From an uncultured cyanobacterium (lineage in GTDB: Bacteria > Cyanobacteriota > Cyanobacteriia > Cyanobacteriales > Nostocaceae), in contig CAINGU010000044.1 of assembly GCA_903848645.1 (NCBI GenBank), forward strand, positions 1-62,361: DNA of 62,361 nt, given 5' to 3'. The first letter of the stretch is position 1. Every line of letters starts with the position of its first letter. A program made the translations under genes and the position numbers. Of this stretch, positions 43,946 through 54,314 are shown piece by piece. Below the pieces are notes generated by a model that was given only the letters and a program-made list of their open reading frames with translations, ran no database searches and was not told the origin of the DNA.

Positions 43946-45034
43946 ATGTTGACTAAATTCTCTCCATCCCGACTATTGAAAGCTGGAATCACATTCCTAA
44001 AAAAATATCAAAAGCAGAACATCCGCACTTTTTCTTTGCTATTTGTAGTTGGACTAAGCTTGACTTTAGCTATTTCTGCCTGTTCTCCTAACACAAGCGA
44101 GAATACTGGGACAACTCAGACAGCGCAAACAACTAAAACCGCTATTTCAAGTCCAACTTCTAACAGTACAGTGGTTCGTATTGGCTATCAAAAAGCTGCA
44201 ACTGTCCTCTACGCATTAAAAGCCAAAGGGGAATTAGAAAAAGCTTTAAAAGCCTCTGGTGCTTCTGTGACTTGGACTGAATTTCCCGCCGGTCCACCCA
44301 TGTTAGAAGCTTTAAATGCCGGAAGTATTGACTTTGGTTACACAGGAGAAGCGCCCCCTGTATTTGCTCAATCAGGAGGTACACCGTTTGTTTATGTTGC
44401 TTATGATCCCTTGAGTACCAAAGCAGAAGCGATTATTGTTCCTCAAGATTCACCTATTAAAAGTGTTGCTGATCTCAAAGGTAAAAAAATCGCTTTTGCT
44501 AAAGGTTCTAATACTAACTATTTAGTAGTAAAAGCATTGGAAAAAGCAGGATTACAATATAAAGATATCGAACCTATGGGTCTTAAACCAGCCGATGCTC
44601 GCGCTGCTTTTGAAAGTAAAAAGGTGGATGCTTGGGCTATTTGGGACCCTTACTTAGCCGCAGCAGAGAAAGCAATAAGTGTCCGTACCTTAACAGATGC
44701 GACTGGATTAGCACCTAATCGTGGCTATTATCTTGCTGCTAAATCTTTTGCTGATAGCAATTTAGATACTCTGAAAACGGTTATTGATGAAGTCAAGAAA
44801 GTAAGCGACTGGACAAAAAATAATCCTCCTGAAGTTGCTAAGTTACTATCACCTATATTAGGGATAGATGCTGCTGTTTTAGAAATAGCAGAAAAGCGGC
44901 GTGAGTATGGTGTATTACCCCTAACAAATGAAATAATTACGAAACAACAAGAAGTTGCTGATGCTTTCTATAAAATCAAATTGATTCCTAAAGAAGTCAA
45001 GGTTAAGGAAATAGTTTGGCAAGCTAATAAATAA
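43946..45034 (+). CDS. ssuA: sulfonate-binding lipoprotein SsuA, copy 3
   Basis: A 362-aa aliphatic sulfonate-binding protein from the ATG at 43946 (a TTG at 43925 opens the frame). The signal ends in a lipobox, SLTLAISACSPN, followed by a Thr-rich linker. Binding-domain motifs are VRIGYQKAATVLYALKAKGE, WTEFPAGPPMLEALNAGSID, DLKGKKIAFAKGSNTNYLVV and VDAWAIWDPYLAAAE. It stands far from ssuB and ssuC but shares the regulon motif and probably uses the same membrane components. Confidence 0.92.
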   Translation: MLTKFSPSRLLKAGITFLKKYQKQNIRTFSLLFVVGLSLTLAISACSPNTSENTGTTQTAQTTKTAISSPTSNSTVVRIGYQKAATVLYALKAKGELEKALKASGASVTWTEFPAGPPMLEALNAGSIDFGYTGEAPPVFAQSGGTPFVYVAYDPLSTKAEAIIVPQDSPIKSVADLKGKKIAFAKGSNTNYLVVKALEKAGLQYKDIEPMGLKPADARAAFESKKVDAWAIWDPYLAAAEKAISVRTLTDATGLAPNRGYYLAAKSFADSNLDTLKTVIDEVKKVSDWTKNNPPEVAKLLSPILGIDAAVLEIAEKRREYGVLPLTNEIITKQQEVADAFYKIKLIPKEVKVKEIVWQANK

Positions 45035-45152
45035 TTTGGTAATTGGTAATAGAAAAATTACTAATTATCAATTATTTCTAAAAATCTGCCTTTACTCTCT
45101 CTGTGTCTGGAGCGCCTCTGCGTGAGAAAAAAATAAATCAAGGTAATTAAAA

Positions 45153-45998
45153 ATGATCAAAGAAATAACACGGCGTGAATTTATTGCCACTGCTGCTTTA
45201 ACAACTGGTTTTGCTTTAGCCGTACAACCTGTTTCTGCTAAAGTAATTACCACAGATACAAAAGGATTAATTGCTGGAGCAGTAAAAATTCCCGTTGAGG
45301 GTGGGGAAATTCCGGCATATAGAGCGCAACCAGAAAAAGGTGAAAATTTCCCCATTGTTTTAGTAATTCAAGAAATATTTGGTGTTCATGAACATATACA
45401 GGATGTTGTTAGACGCTTTGCTAAATTAGGGTATTTAGCGATCGCACCTGAACTATTTATCCGTCAAGGTGATGTGTCAAAATTAAGCAATATTGACGAA
45501 ATTCGCGCAATTGTGTCCAAAGTTCCCGATGCTCAAGTCCTATCAGATTTAGATGATATTGTTACTTGGGCTGTAAAATCAGCCAAGGGTAACGCTGATA
45601 AATTAGCAATTACGGGTTTTTGCTGGGGTGGTCGAATCACTTGGTTATATGCAGCACATAATCCCAATGTAAAAGCAGGTGTGGCTTGGTACGGTAGAGT
45701 AGTAGGCAATACTACCGAATTACAGCCCAAACATCCCATTGATATTGCTTCTGAACTCAAAGTCCCCGTGCTGGGACTCTATGGAGGTCAAGATACAGGT
45801 ATTCCTTTGGACACAGTAGAACAAATACGAGAAAAACTCAAATCTAGCAGCAGTAAATCAGAAATAATTGTTTATCCTGATGCACCTCACGCCTTTTTTG
45901 CTGATTATCGCCCTTCCTACCGCGAAACAGAAGCCAAGGATGGTTGGCAGCGTCTCCAGAAATGGTTTAAACAATATGGAATAGCGCCCTCAGACTAG
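45153..45998 (+). CDS. dienelactone hydrolase family protein with Tat signal
   Basis: A 281-aa alpha/beta hydrolase. The N-terminus ([20 protein letters not shown]) is a twin-arginine signal, so it should be exported folded. The nucleophile is the Cys in [12 protein letters not shown], and the acid and His are in YGGQDTGIP and [13 protein letters not shown]. Relatives open lactone or ester rings. It precedes metY after a dispersed repeat; a periplasmic ester cleavage before import is one possibility. Confidence 0.85.
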   Translation: MIKEITRREFIATAALTTGFALAVQPVSAKVITTDTKGLIAGAVKIPVEGGEIPAYRAQPEKGENFPIVLVIQEIFGVHEHIQDVVRRFAKLGYLAIAPELFIRQGDVSKLSNIDEIRAIVSKVPDAQVLSDLDDIVTWAVKSAKGNADKLAITGFCWGGRITWLYAAHNPNVKAGVAWYGRVVGNTTELQPKHPIDIASELKVPVLGLYGGQDTGIPLDTVEQIREKLKSSSSKSEIIVYPDAPHAFFADYRPSYRETEAKDGWQRLQKWFKQYGIAPSD

Positions 45999-46093
45999 AA
46001 GTCTGGGGCTACAAAAACGAAGTCCGCCTGCGCGGACTCATTGAACCCACGCAGGTGGGTTTTGTCTGTGTAGCCGCGACTTCTAGTCGCCCT
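45985..46093. repeat. dispersed hairpin repeat (GACTAGAAGTC family)
   Basis: Opens with CAGACTAGAAGTCTGGGGCT and closes with GCGACTTCTAGTCGC. The inner arms GTCCGCCTGCGCGGAC and ACCCACGCAGGTGGGT each form a hairpin. It overlaps the last codons of the hydrolase. Confidence 0.75.
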
Positions 46094-46112
46094 TGATAAT
46101 CAACTTACCTAA

Positions 46113-47417
<1,305 letters not shown>

Positions 47418-47422
47418 AGTAA

Positions 47423-47561
47423 AGCGATTAGAAATCGCGGCTACACAGACAAAACCCACCTTCGTGGGTTAAAAATATTGATTTTTCATTAGTCCACGTT
47501 CGCGTAGCGTTCCGCAGGAATAGGTGGACTTCGTTTGTGTAGTAGCGATTTCTAATCGCCG
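47423..47561. repeat. dispersed hairpin repeat (GATTAGAAATC variant)
   Basis: GCGATTAGAAATCGCGGCTA at the left, GTAGTAGCGATTTCTAATCGC at the right in inverted order, and inner hairpins ACCCACCTTCGTGGGT and TCCACGTTCGCG. It fills the metY-metX gap. Confidence 0.75.
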
Positions 47562-47583
47562 AATACTTTATAAATCATCTCTT

Positions 47584-48651
47584 ATGAAATACTCAAACTT
47601 CATTTCATCAAAAACCCAGTTTTACCAATTGTCAGCACCATTTTCATTAGAATCTGGTGAAGTATTAATTAGTGTTCAGGTTGCTTATCGCACTTGGGGA
47701 AAATTAAACGCAAACCGCGATAATGGGGTCTTAATTTGTCATGCTCTCACAGGTTCTGCTGACGCTGATGATTGGTGGGAAGATTTGTTTGGTTCAGAGA
47801 AAGTTTTTGATTCTGACCAGGATTTTATTGTGTGCAGCAACATTTTAGGAAGTTGTTACGGTACAACTGGAGCAACTTCTATTAACCCAAATACAGGAAA
47901 GGTTTATGGTGCATCTTTTCCCAGAATTACAATTCGGGATATGGTTCACCTCCAAGCTGCACTATTAGAATATCTGGAAGTTAAATCTCTACGGTTAGCA
48001 ATTGGTGGTTCACTGGGTGGAATGCAAGTTTTAGAATGGGCTTTATTATATCCAGAAAAGGTGAGGGTGATCGCCCCAATGGCTGCACCTGGAAGACATT
48101 CAGCATGGTCTATTGGCTTGAGTGAAGCCCAAAGACAGGCAATTTATAGCGATCGCAATTGGCAAGGTGGGAACTATACAACTGATACACCACCAGTCCA
48201 AGGATTAGCGGTAGCGCGGATGATGGCAATGATTACCTATCGTTATTGGGAGAGTTTTACAAATCGTTTTGGTAGACAGCAGGATGAATCTAATCAATTT
48301 GCTATAGCCAGTTATTTACAATATCAAGGTCAAAAATTGATAGAACGTTTTGATGCTAATACTTATATTACATTAACTCATGCAATGGATAGTCATGATG
48401 TTAGTTGGAATAGAAAAGATTATCAATCAGTTTTGCGAAGTATTAAACAACCAACTTTAATTATTTCCATTGATTCTGACGTTCTTTATCCTCCAGTGGA
48501 ACAACAAGAACTAGCAGATTTAATCCCTAATGCTCAACTAGGGTTACTTAAGTCGAGTCACGGACATGATGCTTTTTTAATTGATATGGAAGCATTGAAT
48601 GAAATGGTAGTCTCTTTTAGGAAAGAACTAGATGATATGAATAAGATATAG
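47584..48651 (+). CDS. metX: homoserine O-acetyltransferase MetX
   Basis: A 355-aa alpha/beta hydrolase-fold acyltransferase from the ATG at 47584; the 20 upstream codons are repeat sequence. The oxyanion/nucleophile region is IGGSLGGMQVLEWALLYP (Ser), the acid is in IISIDSDVLYPP and the His in SSHGHDAFLID. The entry VAYRTWGKLNANRDNGVLIC and GSADADDWWEDLFG are family hallmarks. It supplies O-acetylhomoserine to MetY. Confidence 0.95.
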   Translation: MKYSNFISSKTQFYQLSAPFSLESGEVLISVQVAYRTWGKLNANRDNGVLICHALTGSADADDWWEDLFGSEKVFDSDQDFIVCSNILGSCYGTTGATSINPNTGKVYGASFPRITIRDMVHLQAALLEYLEVKSLRLAIGGSLGGMQVLEWALLYPEKVRVIAPMAAPGRHSAWSIGLSEAQRQAIYSDRNWQGGNYTTDTPPVQGLAVARMMAMITYRYWESFTNRFGRQQDESNQFAIASYLQYQGQKLIERFDANTYITLTHAMDSHDVSWNRKDYQSVLRSIKQPTLIISIDSDVLYPPVEQQELADLIPNAQLGLLKSSHGHDAFLIDMEALNEMVVSFRKELDDMNKI

Positions 48652-48714
48652 CACTCTTAACTAATTGATAAATATTGCTGAATTTGTATGAAAAATCAGC
48701 AATTTCTATACGGT

Positions 48715-49257
48715 TTACCATTTATAAAATAAGTGATTATCAAAATCATTGTAAAATTGCAGCCGAGCAGTTCCCACAACTAAATTATTCGTTTTCTCAC
48801 CAGAGGAAATAACATGAACTCGAAATAGATAAATACCTTCGCTAGTGGGATTATAAAAAGGTTTTAAAGCGATAGTAATTGTTTGATTTGCAGAAACTGG
48901 TTTATCAAAAGTAGCAATGATAGTTTGTGGTTGAGTTGAACTCTTGGTTAGGGTAATACCTAGCTTTTCCTTTTTTCCACTTGCTTCTATAAAAGCAAAA
49001 CTATTTTTCTGATTGAATTCAATATTTTCTACACCTTCTATTTGTGTTAAAACAACTTGTTGTAATTGCCAATTAGCCAGAGATTCTGGTAATTTGACTG
49101 TAAAATAATAAGTTGCGTCCCAAGAACCTGTTTGATTGTAAGTTGTTTTTGCAGTCAATAATTTTGTTGCTGGTATTCCATAAGTAGCAGGAACAGATAG
49201 CAAAAAGATTCCTGTACTAATAGCTAGAGTTTTACACAGAGTTTTAAAGCTGTTCAT
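48715..49257 (-). CDS. DUF2808 family exported protein
   Basis: A 180-aa protein with a signal peptide (LAISTGIFLLSVPATYGIPA). The body has the cyanobacterial DUF2808 pattern: YYFTVKLPESLANWQLQQVV, a VSANQTITIALKPFYNP stretch and GIYLFRVHVI. Function unknown; probably periplasmic or cell-wall associated. It converges on metX. Confidence 0.85.
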   Translation of the reverse strand: MNSFKTLCKTLAISTGIFLLSVPATYGIPATKLLTAKTTYNQTGSWDATYYFTVKLPESLANWQLQQVVLTQIEGVENIEFNQKNSFAFIEASGKKEKLGITLTKSSTQPQTIIATFDKPVSANQTITIALKPFYNPTSEGIYLFRVHVISSGEKTNNLVVGTARLQFYNDFDNHLFYKW

Positions 49258-49364
49258 GTTTTTGAATTGGATGTTTTAAATGGCTTTTTATATTGAATTA
49301 CACCCTTTCAGTTTAGCAAGTGGAACTTATTAATGATTACAATACTGTTTCTTTAAGAGTTTTT

Positions 49365-49440
49365 GTAGGTTGGGTTAAGCGACAGCGCAACCCAACAAAC
49401 GTCCGTAAATGTTGGGTTTCCTAACGTCAACCCAACCTAC
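49365..49440. repeat. 76-bp dispersed hairpin repeat (GTAGGTTGGGTT family)
   Basis: Same length and layout as 34041-34116, with a few substitutions. It is placed upstream of the DUF2808 gene. Confidence 0.8.
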
Positions 49441-49529
49441 CTGATTTAATGTTGTTAGATTATAACAAGTATAGGTTGTTTGAAAAATGGTTCTAATTGC
49501 ATAATTAACTCCCGAACAATAAAAATGAA

Positions 49530-50426
49530 TTAGATTGAGTGTTGGGTTAACCAAGCTTCTAAATCAGCAACACTAGAAAAGTCTAATAACGCCTCTCCTA
49601 AGTTTTCTAACTGTTCAATTGATAATGCTGTAATTCGCTCGATTAATAACGCATCAATTTCCCCAATCCGGCGATGTAGTTGACGCAGTATTAAGTCTTT
49701 TTCTCCTTCTTGTCTTCCTTCTTCTTTAGCTTGTTCTCTATTTCTTTGATAAAGTGGTTCTAGTCGCATAATTAACTCCCTATCATCTGTTTCTAGTTCT
49801 TGATTTACTCTCAAATTTTCGCGCAAGTTGTAAACTAATTCCAGGGTGGCTTTTTGGTAAGGGTGATCTAATGGTAACGCTTGCAACTCGATAATTGCTT
49901 GTGATTGTACGCTTCCCCTACCCAAAAGCCTCAACCATAAAGTCTCGGGTGTTTGTGGTAGTTGGTGTATTGCCACAATTGCTGTTCGCAAGGCATCTGC
50001 TAAAAAATGTACTCCCGATAACCAATCTTCTTTTTGGATAGTTCCAAAGCTAGATAAACGAGTTTCAGATATGGTGGGGGTTAAAATCCACAATTTAGGA
50101 ATTTCTGACTCCTGAAGTTTGATTTTATTGGCTTTGGCTTCTCATCGCAATGAAGCCTTGACTTCTAATAACTTGAGAATACAGTCGCAGATTTCATCGC
50201 TAGAAGCTGGATTGCGGTATGGTTCTATTATTGCAGGATTTTCGGCAAGTCTTCCTAGTAACCCCAGTATTTCTAATTTAGAAGTTTGTTGTTTAGCAGG
50301 TGTGAATAAAACATCTATTTCTTTAATTTCTCCTGAAACTTTTTCTGATGCTTTGACTTCTCCGTAATCTTTTAATAATTCTTCTAGATAGTCTTTGGCG
50401 AATTTATCATGTATAAAGCGCGTCAT
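49530..50426 (-). pseudogene. Rpn-type PD-(D/E)XK nuclease/DUF4351 protein with in-frame TGA
   Basis: A single frame of 299 codons is interrupted by TGA at 50142-50144, between VKASLR and EAKANKIKLQESE. The N-part (HDKFAKDYLEELLKDYGEVK, EIDVLFTP) matches the Rpn recombination-promoting nuclease family common in cyanobacteria. The C-part (LHRRIGEIDALLIERITALS) is a DUF4351 domain. The 16 codons after the stop are still in frame and family-like, so the lesion is a single nonsense change. Confidence 0.8.
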
Positions 50427-50639
50427 TCAATTTTAATTTTGAGTAAAATCTGGGAAATAACTTAGACTTCTATTATATAGCAGTTATGAATATTTCCGTA
50501 AGAGGATGTTTGAAAATATTTTGGAGTTGTCTTCAATACTTTTACATCCTCCTAAATCACCCCTACGTAATTCTATTTTTCGAGATTAACCGACAAGTGC
50601 TGAAAGTACAATAAAATTATCCTTCATTTAAACCCCATC

Positions 50640-50846
50640 ATGGTTATCCCAGAACTCGAACAACAACTCCTTCAGCTTTCGCATAACGATAAACTGTATA
50701 TTATTCAACTCCTTGCCCAAAGCCTAACAACAGGTAATAACAACTCAGAACAACCTACTAAAATCTCAGAATTTTTCCGTCAATCCCCCTTGGCTGAACT
50801 CACTGAAGAACTAGACTTAAAGCGAAATTTTAGCAAATGCAACTAA
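50640..50846 (+). CDS. orphan antitoxin-like small protein
   Basis: A 68-aa protein (MVIPELEQQLLQLSHNDKLY, ISEFFRQSPLAELTEELDLK) with the layout of small cyanobacterial antitoxins, including the FRQSPL segment near the C-terminus. The tail RNFSKCN looks eroded, and no toxin gene follows; the next gene converges on it 17 bp away. Probably a toxin-antitoxin remnant. Confidence 0.5.
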   Translation: MVIPELEQQLLQLSHNDKLYIIQLLAQSLTTGNNNSEQPTKISEFFRQSPLAELTEELDLKRNFSKCN

Positions 50847-50862
50847 TTTAGTGGCAATATTC

Positions 50863-52017
50863 TCAGTTCTCAACATTATTTTTGAGTTTATCTAGCATTG
50901 CTGAAATTAGTTTGTCTCTCTCCAGCAATGAACCATCTAACCCTGTAACTTGACCAAAAGTATCATCAATAATTTTTTTACCCCCTTGATAAATATGAAC
51001 ATGAATACCCATTTCTTGGGGTTGATTGCAAGTCCAGAGAATAGCTGGTGTTGAAGCCCAAACTTTTAGCTGATGGTCTTGATAATCTCTAAGATCAAGA
51101 GTACGATCGCTATTAACGAAGTTGGGATTTTTTGTAAATTTATCCACTAATTCCTTAATTGGACTGCTAATAATTGGTTCTTTTGACCAATTAGAATCAG
51201 CACCACAGTTACCGCAGAAATGCTTTTTATGTGGATTCTTTGCAAAATCACCCAAGTCTAAATGTGGGTGATGGCATTTGTTACAGTTAAGTATGCCCAA
51301 GGGAAGACTATTAATTAATGCTTCTAGATATGCCAATGCTGCTGGTGGCGCAATAACAACTCTTTTTTTATCCTCCATGACACCAAGCAAGGGTAATATA
51401 TCATTTGCTGATATAACCACTGCCGGAAAGTTGGTGTCTATAGTTTTTTTACCACCTATTTTGGGGCGTGCGTGGACGTGAATTTTGACATCATCAATGT
51501 CCGGCTCATTTGTATTGTTAATTGCTGTTGGTAAAGCTGCCCAGATGCCAATTCCCCCTTCGTAATCACTAGGGTCAATCACCAAAGGATTTTTGGTAAA
51601 ATTCATCGGCTGCTTTACATTTGCACATTTGATGCCCTCTTCACCCTCTCGCGCAGCTTGCAGCAAATCTGCTTTGGTCCCCCAGTGTACCTGATGCGTG
51701 CGACACCACCACCGTTGCGCTCCATTGCGAAACTTGCCGCACTCTACAATATCGCAGGGCAAAATTACGCCTTCACCGCTTTCTGCTAATGGGAATTGCC
51801 CTATAACACTTTCGCTAAATGGGACAGCATTTCCTAGTGTTCTTCCCTCTCCCCATACAACTGCAAATTCCTTGGTCATTTTGCCAACGGTAGCTACCTC
51901 TTCTACCCCCAGCGATTTAATGATTTTTGTCTCACCACGTTTCTTTTCTGCGTTGTATCGTTCTTCCGCAAGATATAGATATGTGACTCCATCTTTAATT
52001 TGGCGCTTAATGAACAT
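50863..52017 (-). CDS. unknown protein with duplicated Cys/His-rich plus beta modules
   Basis: A 384-aa protein with a perfect AGGAGG ribosome site before its ATG, so it is surely expressed. The start (MFIKRQIKDGVTYLYLAEER, TKIIKSLG) resembles the N-terminal segment of IS1634-type transposases. After that come two similar modules. Each has a Cys/His cluster (CRTHQVHWG; CNKCHHPH with HFCGNCGAD) followed by FTKNP, an Asp-rich turn, a vWA-x-x-P strand, IHVH, GGKK and an I-D-x-x-F segment. I know no named family with this layout. A 20-bp palindrome lies 5 bp above the ribosome site. Confidence 0.75.
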   Translation of the reverse strand: MFIKRQIKDGVTYLYLAEERYNAEKKRGETKIIKSLGVEEVATVGKMTKEFAVVWGEGRTLGNAVPFSESVIGQFPLAESGEGVILPCDIVECGKFRNGAQRWWCRTHQVHWGTKADLLQAAREGEEGIKCANVKQPMNFTKNPLVIDPSDYEGGIGIWAALPTAINNTNEPDIDDVKIHVHARPKIGGKKTIDTNFPAVVISANDILPLLGVMEDKKRVVIAPPAALAYLEALINSLPLGILNCNKCHHPHLDLGDFAKNPHKKHFCGNCGADSNWSKEPIISSPIKELVDKFTKNPNFVNSDRTLDLRDYQDHQLKVWASTPAILWTCNQPQEMGIHVHIYQGGKKIIDDTFGQVTGLDGSLLERDKLISAMLDKLKNNVEN

Positions 52018-52036
52018 AATTGTTTCCCTCCTATTT

Positions 52037-52056
52037 AGTTTCCGTATACGGAAACT
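52037..52056. promoter_or_regulatory. 20-bp perfect palindrome upstream of the two-module protein
   Basis: AGTTTCCGTATACGGAAACT is a perfect inverted repeat placed immediately upstream of the AGGAGG site of the gene at 50863. It is a strong operator candidate, or a hairpin that could hide the ribosome site. Confidence 0.7.
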
Positions 52057-52078
52057 TAGGGATATATTACCAAATAAT

Positions 52079-52099
52079 TCAAGATCAACTTGATCTTGA
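52079..52099. promoter_or_regulatory. 21-bp palindrome, candidate MarR operator
   Basis: TCAAGATCAA, a central C, then the exact complement of the ten bases. It lies 72 bp before the GTG of the ABC ATPase. MarR proteins bind palindromes of this size and the operon encodes a MarR protein, so autoregulation is likely. Confidence 0.65.
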
Positions 52100-52170
52100 C
52101 TTTTAGCAGAAATATGTCAAACTAATATTTAGATACTCTAATTATTTGAACAAGGAAGTAAATCCTACTC

Positions 52171-53025
52171 GTGACGAAACTTACGGGAAGAATAGAATCT
52201 GCGGAAATACCTGCACAAGTTCCAAAGTCAGTAATACTGCAAACCTTGGAACTGACGCGCCGCTTTGAAAAATCAACAGCCGTTGATGCTTTAAATATCT
52301 CCGTTGCATCTGGAGAAGTTTTTGGTTTACTCGGTCCCAACGGTGCGGGGAAAAGTACAGTAATTAAGATGTTAACAACCTTGCTACCAGTCAGTAGCGG
52401 GAAAGCATACTTAGCCGGTTATGATGTGACTCGTCAACCTGATGCAGTCAGAAGAGTAATAGGTTATGTACCCCAGGCTTTATCAGCAGATGGTAGTTTG
52501 ACCGGTTATGAAAATCTGTTAATATTCTCTAAATTGTATGATATTCCCCCTCGACGCAGAAAACAGCAAATCGCGGAAGTGCTGGAATTTATGGGTTTGG
52601 AGGATGTAGCACATCGTTTAGTGAGAACCTTTTCTGGGGGGATGATTCGCAAACTAGAAATTGCTCAAGCTATCTTACATCAACCCCAAATCTTATTTCT
52701 AGATGAGCCAACAGTCGGATTAGATCCAGTTGCTAGAACACAAGTATGGCAGCTTGTACAGCAATTGCGGATTGAGTACGGTACAACCATCTTTTTAACT
52801 ACCCACTTTTTAGAAGAAGCGGATAATCTTTGCAATCGAGTCGTGATTATGAACCAAGGTAAAGAAATTATCACTGGTTCACCCGCAGACTTAAAAGCCG
52901 CTATCGGCGACCCAGAAGCAACTTTAGATGATGTCTTCATCCATTACGCAGGAAATCAATTAGTATCAGGAGTCAGTTACAGTGAAACTGCAAGAACCAG
53001 ACGTACCTCTCAACGGTTGGGCTGA
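52171..53025 (+). CDS. ABC-2 type efflux ATP-binding protein (DrrA-like)
   Basis: A 284-aa ABC ATPase. Walker A is GPNGAGKST, the signature RTFSGGMIRKLEIAQA, Walker B ILFLDEPTVGLDP and the switch His is in FLTTHFLEEADN. The C-terminal GDPEATLDDVFIHYAG is the DrrA-type tail. It starts at a GTG with AAGGAAG upstream. It overlaps the permease gene by 44 bp. Confidence 0.92.
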   Translation: MTKLTGRIESAEIPAQVPKSVILQTLELTRRFEKSTAVDALNISVASGEVFGLLGPNGAGKSTVIKMLTTLLPVSSGKAYLAGYDVTRQPDAVRRVIGYVPQALSADGSLTGYENLLIFSKLYDIPPRRRKQQIAEVLEFMGLEDVAHRLVRTFSGGMIRKLEIAQAILHQPQILFLDEPTVGLDPVARTQVWQLVQQLRIEYGTTIFLTTHFLEEADNLCNRVVIMNQGKEIITGSPADLKAAIGDPEATLDDVFIHYAGNQLVSGVSYSETARTRRTSQRLG

Positions 53026-53836
53026 ACCCAGATATAATCGCCCCAAAGGGATTTTTTCTAATATTAAAGAACTATTTACTAAAACCCTGGTAATTACTGA
53101 ATTGGAAGTGCGGAAACTTCGCCATGATCCTAGTGATTTAGTGATTCGGGCTGTACAACCGGCTTTATGGTTACTCATATTTGGGCAAGTATTTACTCGG
53201 ACTCGTGCTATCCCTACAGGTAATTTACCTTACTTGGATTTTATGACTCCCGGTATTTTGGCTCAGAGTGCGCTGTTTGTTGCTATTTTTGCTGGGGGAA
53301 TGACATTAATTTGGGAACGTGATTTAGGGATTTTGCAGAAATTCTTAGTTGCACCCATCCCCCGTGCAGCGATTGTCTTAGGCAAAGCTTTAGCGGCTGG
53401 GATTCGTTGTTTTTTCCAAGTGGTGTTTATTTACCTTTTAGCGTTTTTGCTGGGTGTACATCTCAATCTCAATCCTTCGGGTTTCTTGCAAGTTGTGCTA
53501 GTCATATTTTTGGGAGCAGCTTGTTTTTGCACTTTTTCCTTAATCATCGGCTGTTTGGTGAAATCGCGGGAAAGATTTACGGGTATTGGGCAATTAATCA
53601 CCATGCCGTTGTTTTTTGCCAGTAATGCCATCTATCCTATTTCATTGATGCCAAGTTGGTTAAAGGTCATTTCCCACTTGAATCCTTTGACTTATGAAGT
53701 GGATGCTTTACGCGGTGCAATGCTGGCAAATGGCTCAAGTATTTATGGGTTCGGGTTAGATTGTACAATTCTCTTGCTAACATTAATAGGTTTAACCTAC
53801 ATCTGTGGCCGACTTTATCCACGGGTGGCGATGTAA
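52982..53836 (+). CDS. ABC-2 type efflux permease (DrrB-like)
   Basis: A 284-aa membrane protein with six hydrophobic segments after a cytoplasmic N-terminus. Conserved blocks are FMTPGILAQSALFVAIFAGG, WERDLGILQKFLVAPIPRAA and FASNAIYPISLMPSWLKVIS. It starts at a GTG inside the ATPase gene. With that subunit it should export a hydrophobic compound. Confidence 0.92.
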   Translation: MKLQEPDVPLNGWAEPRYNRPKGIFSNIKELFTKTLVITELEVRKLRHDPSDLVIRAVQPALWLLIFGQVFTRTRAIPTGNLPYLDFMTPGILAQSALFVAIFAGGMTLIWERDLGILQKFLVAPIPRAAIVLGKALAAGIRCFFQVVFIYLLAFLLGVHLNLNPSGFLQVVLVIFLGAACFCTFSLIIGCLVKSRERFTGIGQLITMPLFFASNAIYPISLMPSWLKVISHLNPLTYEVDALRGAMLANGSSIYGFGLDCTILLLTLIGLTYICGRLYPRVAM

Positions 53837-53855
53837 TCTGGAGAAAAACGGTCTT

Positions 53856-54314
53856 ATGAGTTTGGATAAACCCTCTGAAGAATGTGCCGCTAGGGTGATG
53901 GAAACAGTCCCCTTATTGATGCGGTTTATCCGATCTGAAATGCGGACTCACAGTGCTGACTCTTTATCTATACCACAATTGCGATCGCTCGCTTTTCTGA
54001 ATCGCAATCCCGGTGCTTCCTTGTCTGAGGTAGCAGATCATTTAGGTGTCACCTGTGCTACAGCATCAACAACTATAGAAAAATTAGTCCAACGAAATCT
54101 GGTGCAACGGACAGATAATCCTCAAGAACGACGACGAGTAGTCCTGAATTTGACGAGAGAGGGAAAACTGCTTTTAGAGCAATCCCAGGAGAAAACTCGC
54201 GGGGAAATTGCGGAGATTCTAGAGAGTTTGACACCAGAGCAAGTATCACATATTGAATCAGGCTTGACTCTACTAAAAAATGTCTTCGAGCAAACAGAAA
54301 CCAACTCACCATAA
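53856..54314 (+). CDS. MarR family transcriptional regulator
   Basis: A 152-aa protein from the ATG at 53856, 20 bp after the permease stop. The winged helix is clear: LSIPQLRSLAFLNRNPGASL, EVADHLGVTCATASTTIEKL and NPQERRRVVLNLTREGKLLL. Probably the ligand-responsive repressor of this efflux operon, acting at the palindrome at 52079. Confidence 0.92.
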   Translation: MSLDKPSEECAARVMETVPLLMRFIRSEMRTHSADSLSIPQLRSLAFLNRNPGASLSEVADHLGVTCATASTTIEKLVQRNLVQRTDNPQERRRVVLNLTREGKLLLEQSQEKTRGEIAEILESLTPEQVSHIESGLTLLKNVFEQTETNSP

